Positions 1 to 5,110 of a DNA stretch of 5,110 nucleotides are shown here, piece after piece (position 1 is the stretch's first letter; every line of letters starts with the position of its first letter). The position numbers and the translations under genes are program-made. The notes under the pieces were generated by a model, which made no database searches, was not told where the DNA came from, and saw only the letters and a list, made by a program, of their open reading frames with translations. Source of the DNA: Planctomycetota bacterium (GTDB lineage: Bacteria; Planctomycetota; Brocadiia; SM23-32); contig JAGXLK010000259.1 of NCBI GenBank assembly GCA_018334735.1, positions 1 to 5,110 on the forward strand, given 5' to 3'.

Positions 1-72
1 CATGACGTTATCCGTTTCCCTTCTGGGTCGCATTTATTTCATTTGCCACGTATACAGTGCAACGCTATGTAA

Positions 73-88
73 TGGGCACAACAGCCCA
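73..88 (-). terminator. Weak hairpin just after the last sulfatase stop codon
   Basis: TGGGC and GCCCA form a five-base stem around a six-base loop, starting two bases after the TAA stop at 90-92 on the minus strand. No T-run follows, so it is not a convincing intrinsic terminator. It could stabilise the mRNA end or be chance. Confidence 0.2.
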
Positions 89-89
89 A

Positions 90-1487
90 TTAAGACGGCA
101 GAAGAGCGTCATGGGGCCGCCCCGGGATCAGTTTTTCCCCATCCGAAAATCCTTCAGGACGCCCTTCCAGCTCCTCAATCAACCGCTCCCGCCAGAACTC
201 TACACGTTCGGCATAATCCGATGAGTCGATAAGATTATGACATTCTTCCGGGTCTTCTTCGAGATCAAAGAACTGCTCACGACCATCCTGTGTGAACCAG
301 ATATATTTCTCCTTGCCATCGGTAAGGGATTGATGCAGGGGGGCATGTTCGATATGCAGATATGAACGGGAAAGATCGCCGTCTCCCCGCATCAACGGTA
401 CGAGGCTTTTGCCCTCAACCGTTTCTGGTGCCTCAACATTCGCCAGATCGAGGACGGTCGGCATGACATCCTCAAGCGAAACGGCGTTATCCAGGACCGT
501 CCCTTCCTCGATGCCATACCGACGGGGCGCTGAAATCATAAAAGGAATATGAGCTGAGCTTTCGTACGGCAACCGTTTGTGGAAATGGTAGTGGTCACCC
601 AGCATCTCCCCGTGATCACTGACAAACATAACCACAGTATTTTTATTCGTCATTCGCTGGACACCGGATACCGGGCTGAGAATACGTCGGATCTGGTCGT
701 CCACATGGTTAATCAAACCGTAATAACCGGCGCGGCACGCCTGCAGTTCTTCTCCCTGTAGATTCACCCGCGTCCCGCCGGCGCCGGATCGATGCCAGTT
801 TTCATCGGGAGGTGTAGCCCAATCTCCAATCACGGGCTCGGGTATATCCGAACGCAGGTACCGTTCCATATAGAAACCAGGAGGAGTCAGCGGAGGGTGA
901 GCGGCGTAATAGGAGACGACGGCAAAAAACGGAGACGACGGATCCCGCCGATCAAGAAATGTCAGCGCCTGATTCGTAATCCAGTTGGTCGAATGGAGAT
1001 ATTCGTCCAGATGATACGGTCGGGCGGTCCAATCATTGTGCATCGGACCGGCCCCGAAACGCCCCTCCGCCAGCGGGGCTCTTCCCGGAGGTTGGTTTTG
1101 TCGCAAAAAGTCCTCATACTCCGCGTGTGCTACCACGTGGTCGAAACCATACCGTTTACGGACCGGATGCTGATGCATGCTCCGGCCAATCCACTCTGTT
1201 TGGTATCCCGCCTCTCCCAGCGCTCCCGCAACGGTCGTGGGCGCATCCCACTCGACCCCGTCACGGTAGCCAACCATGCCATGTGTTGAAGGGTACTGAC
1301 CGGAAAGGAACGACCGCCGCGCAGCGATACATGTCGGACAGGTCGTATAACCATGTGTAAAACGCGCGCCACCCATTCCGATGCTATCCATGTTAGGTGT
1401 CAGCAGCACCGGATGGCCATCGGCACTGAGACAATCGCCCCGATGCTGTTCGGTCATTAATATCAGGAAATTTGGTCGCTCAGCCAT
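90..1487 (-). CDS. Type I (formylglycine-dependent) sulfatase, CIAAR active site, cytoplasmic
   Basis: This is a sulfatase of the alkaline-phosphatase superfamily, expected to hydrolyse a sulfate ester; the substrate cannot be told. The N-terminal strand (residues 5-20) has the family form PNFLILMTEQHRGD, but Glu13 stands where an Asp metal ligand is usual. The nucleophile motif is C53-I-A-A-R57 followed by SFLSGQYP, so Cys53 should be converted to formylglycine. Other landmarks are GRSMH (101-105), AAHPPLTPP (His197), a GLINHVDDQI helix (257-266), the metal motif SDHGEMLGDH (D291, H292) and K304. The C-terminal part (about 385-420, YIWFTQDGREQFFDLEEDPEECHNL) matches the usual sulfatase C-terminal subdomain. 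Length is normal for the family. No signal peptide or membrane segment is visible, so it should be cytoplasmic. The ATG start is preceded by AAGGA five bases upstream. It lies 69 bp downstream of the other sulfatase on the same strand, probably as one operon. Family is certain by motif; specificity is unknown. Confidence 0.95.
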   Translation of the reverse strand: MAERPNFLILMTEQHRGDCLSADGHPVLLTPNMDSIGMGGARFTHGYTTCPTCIAARRSFLSGQYPSTHGMVGYRDGVEWDAPTTVAGALGEAGYQTEWIGRSMHQHPVRKRYGFDHVVAHAEYEDFLRQNQPPGRAPLAEGRFGAGPMHNDWTARPYHLDEYLHSTNWITNQALTFLDRRDPSSPFFAVVSYYAAHPPLTPPGFYMERYLRSDIPEPVIGDWATPPDENWHRSGAGGTRVNLQGEELQACRAGYYGLINHVDDQIRRILSPVSGVQRMTNKNTVVMFVSDHGEMLGDHYHFHKRLPYESSAHIPFMISAPRRYGIEEGTVLDNAVSLEDVMPTVLDLANVEAPETVEGKSLVPLMRGDGDLSRSYLHIEHAPLHQSLTDGKEKYIWFTQDGREQFFDLEEDPEECHNLIDSSDYAERVEFWRERLIEELEGRPEGFSDGEKLIPGRPHDALLPS

Positions 1488-1490
1488 TTT

Positions 1491-1497
1491 CTTCCTT
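1491..1497 (-). promoter_or_regulatory. Ribosome binding site of the downstream sulfatase
   Basis: On the minus strand AAGGAAG lies just upstream of the ATG at 1487, with five bases between AAGGA and the start codon. It is a strong Shine-Dalgarno match and supports this start, which also gives the expected sulfatase N-terminus. Confidence 0.75.
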
Positions 1498-1500
1498 TCT

Positions 1501-1560
1501 TCAGCGCTTCAGCCACTCAACTATCAGAATTAATGCGTGAAGAATTTGCAACCTTTTCAT
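1501..1560 (-). CDS. Possible 19-residue hydrophobic peptide between the two sulfatases
   Basis: An ATG at 1560 overlaps the TGA stop of the upstream sulfatase as ATGA, the classic arrangement for translational coupling. The frame reads MKRLQILHALILIVEWLKR and ends with TGA at 1501-1503, 13 bp before the start of the next sulfatase. It fills almost the whole intergenic gap. The peptide has a hydrophobic core (LQILHALILIVEWL) flanked by KR at both ends, like a short membrane-active or amphipathic helix. No Shine-Dalgarno sequence is visible before its ATG, so translation would rely on reinitiation. A 19-codon open frame can arise by chance, so this is a candidate only. Its role could equally be to carry ribosomes across the gap to the downstream gene. 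No known family is recognised. Confidence 0.25.
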   Translation of the reverse strand: MKRLQILHALILIVEWLKR

Positions 1561-2981
1561 CGCACAAGGCACCGGTGTGGAACTTCCAGAGAACCTTCAG
1601 CATGTTTATCGAGCTTTCCCGACAAATCATTCACAACCTCTGCGTAACGTGGCTCTGTGGCCAAATTCACCATTTCTTTAGGATCTTCCTGAACATCTGC
1701 CAGAAAAACATCCTCATCTTCCGGCGATGGCTTCTCACCATCCAGCAACATATTTTTTCCCAGCCGCCATCGTGCTGTTCGCACGCAGCTTCTTCGCGGC
1801 CAGCCACGTCCGCCAAACCATTCGCCTGACCCTCCATTTGGCCCCATCTTCGAGTCCGGCTGGCCAAAACCGATGGTCGAACAGATGGCCTGCGGCGCTG
1901 GATCAGAAAAGAGGTCGCGCCCCTCGTACTGGTCCGGGATATCAATGCCACACAGTGACATCAATGTTGGCCCGTAGTCCAGACTTTGAGAAATATCATC
2001 ACGCACCTGTCCCTCAGGCAACGTCCCTGGCCACGATATCACCAAAGGCACACGATGGACCGTCGGGGTAAACGTATGTTTCCCAAAAGCCCACGTATCG
2101 CCGACCGGACTTCCGTGATCGGCCCCGAACATAAAAATCGTCTTGTTAAGACGGTCGGTTTTCTCAAGGAATTCCAGAACTCGCCCAACCTGTGAATCGA
2201 CCCAGGCCACCAGAGCGTAATAGTGGAGCCGTGCTGCCCGCAGATCCTCCGGGTCCATTCGGTCAAGCCCGTGCACATCGGCAACCCGTTTCTCAAACTC
2301 CGACACGGTTTCCGGTAATGGATCCGGCATTCCGGGATCCTGTCCTTTGTACAGCTCGACAAATTCCTCCGGCGGTAAAACAGGTGTATGCGGTTGCAGA
2401 ATAGAAAGACGCGTGAACGACGGACTCTCCACTTTTTCCATCCAATCGATGGCATTGGTAGCCACTTTTTCCGGGAGATACGGTTCGTCACCAGGGTAGA
2501 TTCCGCCGTTCATTCCTCCCCCGGGAGAGCGAATCATTCGAACCGCCTCCTCCCCCAGGTCTTTCCAGAACCCCATGCCTCCGCCTTCCCCATTATGATG
2601 CTGAAAAATATCGGGGCCCGGGCTGGCGCCCGGATACATCGGCCGGGCAACATGGATTTTCCCACAATTGGCCGTCCGGTATCCGTGCCGGGAAAACACC
2701 TGGGGAAAAGTATCCAGAGGGCGGGGAAGCTCAAAATTTTTCCAGGCCCCTTCGTTGCAATAAACCCCGGTCTGTTCCGGATGCATTCCAGTCAGAGCAC
2801 AAACCCGTGAAGAAACGCAGATAGGCGAATTGCAGAAATTGTTCTCGAAACGTATACCGCTTCCGGCAAGCCTGTCGAGATTCGGAGTATGAAGTTCCAT
2901 CTCGGGATGACCGTAGCACCCGAGCGCGTCGGTTCGCAGCTCATCGCAGTAAATCCAGACGACATCTGGTTTATCATTCAC
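1557..2981 (-). CDS. Type I sulfatase with non-canonical CVSSR active site, cytoplasmic
   Basis: A second alkaline-phosphatase-superfamily sulfatase, only distantly similar to its neighbour. The N-terminus reads PDVVWIYCDELRTDALGCYG, with Asp13 as the expected metal ligand. The nucleophile motif is SPI-C55-V-S-S-R59 followed by CALTG. The third position is Ser rather than the usual Pro or Ala. Further motifs are GKIH (K108, H110), LQPHTP (H198), a YALVAWVDSQVGRVL helix (255-269), GADHGSPVGD (D288, H289) and FGKHTF (K301). The C-terminal part (about 400-440) has the RTARWRLGKNML and EDPKEMVNL patterns typical of sulfatases. Start choice: GTG at 2981, with AGGA eight bases upstream, gives the full family N-terminus, whereas the first in-frame Met after it (residue 28) would remove the metal-binding strand. 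There is no signal peptide, so it is predicted to be cytoplasmic. It is the first gene of the leftward unit. Substrate unknown; a phosphonate- or phosphate-ester hydrolase of the same fold is a less likely alternative. Confidence 0.94.
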   Translation of the reverse strand: MNDKPDVVWIYCDELRTDALGCYGHPEMELHTPNLDRLAGSGIRFENNFCNSPICVSSRVCALTGMHPEQTGVYCNEGAWKNFELPRPLDTFPQVFSRHGYRTANCGKIHVARPMYPGASPGPDIFQHHNGEGGGMGFWKDLGEEAVRMIRSPGGGMNGGIYPGDEPYLPEKVATNAIDWMEKVESPSFTRLSILQPHTPVLPPEEFVELYKGQDPGMPDPLPETVSEFEKRVADVHGLDRMDPEDLRAARLHYYALVAWVDSQVGRVLEFLEKTDRLNKTIFMFGADHGSPVGDTWAFGKHTFTPTVHRVPLVISWPGTLPEGQVRDDISQSLDYGPTLMSLCGIDIPDQYEGRDLFSDPAPQAICSTIGFGQPDSKMGPNGGSGEWFGGRGWPRRSCVRTARWRLGKNMLLDGEKPSPEDEDVFLADVQEDPKEMVNLATEPRYAEVVNDLSGKLDKHAEGSLEVPHRCLVR

Positions 2982-2988
2982 GATTTTT

Positions 2989-2994
2989 GTCCTG
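2989..2994 (-). promoter_or_regulatory. Ribosome binding site supporting the GTG start of the first sulfatase
   Basis: The minus strand reads CAGGAC followed by AAAAATC and then GTG at 2981. The AGGA core sits eight bases from the start codon. This decides for the GTG start, as there is no in-frame ATG that would keep the conserved N-terminus. Confidence 0.6.
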
Positions 2995-3026
2995 TTCTAT
3001 CAATCGAACTTATCAGAGCCCATGAT

Positions 3027-3054
3027 GCTATATGTTCCGGGAACCACGCGTCAA
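3027..3054 (-). promoter_or_regulatory. Candidate sigma70-type promoter for the leftward sulfatase unit
   Basis: On the minus strand TTGACG (3049-3054, five of six matches to TTGACA) and TATAGC (3027-3032, four of six matches to TATAAT) are separated by 16 bp. They lie 46-73 bp upstream of the GTG start at 2981. A short inverted repeat lies within the spacer. This was judged by eye from consensus only, and the real sigma factor preference of the organism is unknown. Confidence 0.4.
3034..3044. promoter_or_regulatory. Short inverted repeat, possible operator inside the sulfatase promoter
   Basis: GTTCC-G-GGAAC is a perfect five-base inverted repeat around one central base. It lies entirely between the putative -35 and -10 boxes of the leftward promoter, where a bound repressor would block RNA polymerase. 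The arms are short and a chance occurrence is possible. No regulator gene is seen in the window. Confidence 0.25.
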
Positions 3055-3073
3055 CCGGATTAAACTTAGACTC

Positions 3074-3104
3074 TTGTATTCAGGCCCCGCATCTTTCGTA
3101 TAAT
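3074..3104 (+). promoter_or_regulatory. Candidate promoter for the rightward unit, perfect TATAAT
   Basis: A perfect -10 hexamer TATAAT occurs at 3099-3104, about 45 bp before the lipoprotein start. The best upstream partner is TTGTAT at 3074-3079, only three of six matches and with a 19 bp spacer, so the -35 element is weak. The expected transcript would start near 3111 and have a leader of about 40 bases. Confidence 0.45.
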
Positions 3105-3134
3105 ATTTTACAGTCCAGATGTCGATTTGTGTGA

Positions 3135-3140
3135 AGAGGA
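3135..3140 (+). promoter_or_regulatory. Ribosome binding site of the lipoprotein gene
   Basis: AGAGGA lies nine bases upstream of the ATG at 3150 and supports this start, which also gives a well-formed lipoprotein signal peptide. Confidence 0.6.
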
Positions 3141-3149
3141 TGGGTTAAC

Positions 3150-3629
3150 ATGAAACATCTTGTTGCCAATTCCGTACTGCTTTGCTTTCTGGCGGGATGT
3201 GTGTCATATTTTCCTGAGACACATGATCCAGAACTCCTTGGTAGCCGCGTTGCGCATCATTGCAAGCAAGCGCGGTACCATCAAGCAATGGTTGAACTGC
3301 AGCCAGCAATGATTGCCTGGGAGAAATACACAGAACGCACAGGGCGCACGCTCGAAGGAGCTGCGGGGTACCTCTACGCAACGACGATGTTCAATATCGC
3401 GGAAAAAGGCGACAAAGATTGGGGCGCAATCCTCGATGACCCCCAGATCCCCTACAGTTACAAAGTAAACATGCTTTTCGAAATCGCTGAAATGCGGCTC
3501 GGTAAGGGAGCAGCCTGGTTTCCCTGTGGTTCGGGGATTGTGATTATTCCAGCATCCGGCCGCCTGAAATCATGGACAGAGGTCAACGAACAGCTGAAAA
3601 AATACATTAAAAAAGCAGAAGACCACTGA
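3150..3629 (+). CDS. Small lipoprotein of unknown function
   Basis: A 159-residue protein that I do not recognise. The N-terminus is a typical type II signal peptide: Lys2-His3, a hydrophobic stretch from about residue 4 to 14, and the lipobox L14-A15-G16-C17, so Cys17 should be lipidated and become residue 1 of the mature protein. No Asp follows the Cys (V18, S19), which by the Escherichia coli sorting rule would favour the outer membrane, though that rule may not apply in this organism. The mature part looks mostly helical: HHCKQARYHQAMVELQPAMIAWEKY (37-60) and VNMLFEIAEMRLGKG (106-120) resemble helix-pair segments, but no clear TPR consensus is seen. A hydrophobic GSGIVIIP segment (127-134) precedes a Lys-rich C-terminal helix (QLKKYIKKAEDH). 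Cys38 and Cys126 could form a disulfide. It is the first gene after the divergent control region, 116 bp ahead of the radical SAM gene. Reading frame and signal peptide are convincing; no function can be assigned. Confidence 0.85.
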   Translation: MKHLVANSVLLCFLAGCVSYFPETHDPELLGSRVAHHCKQARYHQAMVELQPAMIAWEKYTERTGRTLEGAAGYLYATTMFNIAEKGDKDWGAILDDPQIPYSYKVNMLFEIAEMRLGKGAAWFPCGSGIVIIPASGRLKSWTEVNEQLKKYIKKAEDH

Positions 3630-3732
3630 AATTGCAACGTCATTTTGAAAAGATGCAGGAAGGCGGAACCGGATTGTCCGAACACAAGAAGAATTTCGTA
3701 GCACTCGATCGATAGGAAACCCAGCCTCACAG

Positions 3733-3737
3733 AAGGA
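3733..3737 (+). promoter_or_regulatory. Ribosome binding site of the radical SAM gene
   Basis: AAGGA lies eight bases before the ATG at 3746, an optimal spacing that supports this start. The resulting N-terminus (KTVYVDPDIE) matches the way SplB-like proteins usually begin. Confidence 0.7.
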
Positions 3738-3745
3738 ACGCACAA

Positions 3746-4921
3746 ATGTTACCCATCCACGCCAAGACCGTCTATGTCGATCCCGATATTGAAAATGCTA
3801 TGAACTGTCAGCGCAGACTCCGTCGTGTTTTGCCCAATGTCAATTGCGATGATGTACAGGATTTGAAACCTGACACAATCGAAAATGTCATGCGCATTGG
3901 CAAACGACGCCATGGGAAAGATGATCTTGGAGACGACGCTGTTCTCGTTTTTACCACCTTTGACGAAGATAGAACGGACTGGTTCTACCACTGGCGCTCA
4001 CCCGAAGGGCGGCATGGTGGTATGTGCCAGGGAGCCCTTGAGTTAAATATTGTTGATGGATGTGTTTTCCGTTGCGCTTATTGTGGATTCGGCCGATACA
4101 TTATTTTCTATCTCAATGTCGAGCGCTTGATTGACGGCCTGGATTCCATATTTGAAAAATATCCGAACCAACGGCTCTACAAATACAGTAACATGACCGA
4201 CCTCCCGCCCTTTGAACCGGAACTGGACGCCATCCCCCCTATGATCGAACGGTTTGCTGATGAAGCAGATCGATACGTTATGCTCTTCACCAAAAGCCAT
4301 AACGTCGATTTCCTTACCGACCTGAATCACAACGGACAAACAATCATCAGCTGGTCCCTGAGCTCCCATACCGTGAGCCGTGAAATCGACAAGAGAGCCG
4401 CTACAATGGAAGAACGCATCGAGGCCATGGCCCGTATGCAGGCGGCCGGATACCACGTGAGGGCACGCTTGAGCCCCATTGTGCCGATCGCGAACTGGCG
4501 CGAGGATTATGCTGAACTATTCGAAGTCCTCTTCGATCGTGTGGATCCGGACGTTGTGACGCTCGAGCTCCTCGGCTGGATGGATTTTGATGATCTGACG
4601 CGGATGTTCGGGAAATCTCTCTTCGACCCTGAAGCCCTACGCAAAGCTAAAGAGGCCAGGGAAGAACTTGCCGGCGTTGGTTGGGGACCTTTCACCCAGG
4701 AAACGCACGACGAAGTCTACAGTTTCTGCATCGATACTGTCCAGAAGATATCTCCCGGCACCGCCGTGGCCGTATGCCACGGCACACCGACCACCTGGAA
4801 GCTGCTCGCCGACAAAATGCAAATGTCGCCTGACGCTTACGTCTGCAACTGTGGTCCTCTGTCTACCCCCGGCGGCGACATTTACGATCGGTGGGATAAG
4901 ACAACTCTGTCGCGCACCTGA
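3746..4921 (+). CDS. SplB-like (spore photoproduct lyase family) radical SAM protein, catalytic Cys absent
   Basis: A 391-residue radical SAM enzyme. The N-terminal ~95 residues (KTVYVDPDIE, then a helical region) resemble the N-terminal part of SplB-like proteins. The [4Fe-4S]/SAM motif is C106-VFR-C110-AY-C113, the C-x3-C-x2-C pattern. The family block follows: YSNMTD (147-152), LFTKSHNVDFLTDLNHNGQT (180-199), SWSLSS (202-207), EERIEAMARMQAAGY (222-236) and LSPIVPIANWREDY (242-255). VCHGTPTTW (343-351) corresponds to a conserved C-terminal motif of many SplB-like proteins. Compared by eye with Bacillus subtilis SplB, the hydrogen-donor Cys141 (in ASCTSD) aligns with Asn149, and Tyr99 aligns with Gly114, while Tyr97 is kept as Tyr112. 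Two more cysteines form C367-N-C369. It is therefore probably not a spore photoproduct repair enzyme and its reaction is unknown. It is not a recognisable anaerobic sulfatase-maturating enzyme. No signal peptide, so cytoplasmic. It may be co-transcribed with the lipoprotein gene. Confidence 0.9.
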   Translation: MLPIHAKTVYVDPDIENAMNCQRRLRRVLPNVNCDDVQDLKPDTIENVMRIGKRRHGKDDLGDDAVLVFTTFDEDRTDWFYHWRSPEGRHGGMCQGALELNIVDGCVFRCAYCGFGRYIIFYLNVERLIDGLDSIFEKYPNQRLYKYSNMTDLPPFEPELDAIPPMIERFADEADRYVMLFTKSHNVDFLTDLNHNGQTIISWSLSSHTVSREIDKRAATMEERIEAMARMQAAGYHVRARLSPIVPIANWREDYAELFEVLFDRVDPDVVTLELLGWMDFDDLTRMFGKSLFDPEALRKAKEAREELAGVGWGPFTQETHDEVYSFCIDTVQKISPGTAVAVCHGTPTTWKLLADKMQMSPDAYVCNCGPLSTPGGDIYDRWDKTTLSRT

Positions 4922-4989
4922 TCATCAGAGCGGGGGTGCCCACCGTGGATTTTGGTCGTGTACGCCTCGAAATGCGGAACTTGCGCGTC

Positions 4990-5109
4990 TCATCTCCCGC
5001 CATCGGTTTGCAACACTTCCAATTGAGATTTTATCTGAGCATACAGCTCATCGGTCCAGGGAGGCATACTTTCTCTTGAAACCGCCTCAGCGCCCTTGCG
5101 TTCTCTCTC
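4990..5109 (-). CDS. C-terminal end of an unidentified gene running off the right edge
   Basis: On the minus strand an open frame enters from the window edge and runs 39 codons to TGA at 4990-4992. The residues include MPPWTDELYAQIKSQLEVL, a proline-containing turn followed by a plausible amphipathic helix, then a short polar tail (QTDGGR). This looks like a real protein C-terminus, and sulfatases often end in such a helix, but the fragment is too short to assign a family. It converges on the radical SAM gene with 68 bp between the two stop codons. Confidence 0.45.
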   Translation of the reverse strand, partial: ERERKGAEAVSRESMPPWTDELYAQIKSQLEVLQTDGGR

Positions 5110-5110
5110 C

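Noticed and set aside
1..33. Open frame on the minus strand entering the left edge, with ATG codons at 33 and at 3, possibly the next gene of the sulfatase unit
   Set aside because: Only 11 codons are visible, an in-frame stop lies just before the ATG at 33, and no well-placed Shine-Dalgarno sequence supports either ATG.
912..941. Direct repeat GGAGACGACGG at 912-922 and 931-941
   Set aside because: It lies inside the sulfatase coding sequence with a 19 bp period, so the two copies are read in different frames. The encoded residues are ordinary family sequence, so it is likely chance.
792..1289. Plus-strand open frame of 165 codons opposite the first-listed sulfatase
   Set aside because: It is antisense to a clearly conserved sulfatase, has an Arg-rich, low-complexity composition and no family motif, so it is a shadow frame.
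3653..3715. 20-codon ORF (starting MQEGGTGLSEHKK) between the lipoprotein and radical SAM genes
   Set aside because: It has no ribosome binding site, does not overlap its neighbours and is short enough to occur by chance.
3746..4921. The radical SAM protein as an anaerobic sulfatase-maturating enzyme
   Set aside because: Its motifs are those of the SplB family, and the SPASM-type C-terminal cysteine pattern with seven or more cysteines is absent.
4918..4945. Inverted repeat CTGAT-C-ATCAG and the GGTGCCCACC sequence after the radical SAM stop, as a terminator
   Set aside because: The stems are short, the loops are too tight and no T-run follows, so an intrinsic terminator is not supported.

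Overview
This 5.1 kb window looks like bacterial chromosome of moderate GC content. Four complete protein genes and one partial gene occupy nearly all of it. Two divergent transcription units face away from a ~170 bp control region at about 2982-3149. Two tandem type I sulfatase genes, together with a lipoprotein of no recognised family, suggest a sulfatase-rich, polysaccharide-degrading lineage. Planctomycetes, Kiritimatiellota/Verrucomicrobiota or Lentisphaerota would fit, but this is inferred from gene content alone, because there is no rRNA or marker gene to confirm it.

Leftward unit (minus strand): from the central control region, transcription runs through a 474-residue sulfatase with a GTG start (1557-2981), then a possible 19-codon small ORF that overlaps the sulfatase stop as ATGA (1501-1560), then a second 465-residue sulfatase (90-1487). 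Neither sulfatase has a signal peptide, so both are predicted to be cytoplasmic. Each has a formylglycine-type active-site cysteine in a non-standard context: CVSSR in the first and CIAAR in the second, instead of CxPxR. A weak hairpin follows the last stop codon.

Rightward unit (plus strand): a perfect TATAAT box precedes a 159-residue lipoprotein of unknown function (3150-3629). After 116 bp comes a 391-residue radical SAM protein (3746-4921). It is recognisably of the spore photoproduct lyase (SplB-like) family, with a CxxxCxxC cluster motif and the TKxHxVD...HNG block. By eye it lacks the catalytic cysteine and one of the two radical-relay tyrosines of true spore photoproduct lyase, and it carries a CxC pair near its C-terminus. 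It is therefore probably a paralogue with a different, unknown reaction.

Right edge: a convergent minus-strand reading frame (39 residues and a stop, 4990-5109) is the C-terminal end of a gene lying mostly outside the window.

How the genes work together: the sulfatases probably remove sulfate esters from imported small sugars or other organosulfates and need post-translational cysteine-to-formylglycine conversion. The radical SAM protein next door is not a recognisable anaerobic sulfatase-maturating enzyme, because no SPASM-type cysteine pattern is visible. A functional link between the two units is only a hypothesis. No mobile element, CRISPR array, tRNA or rRNA was seen.
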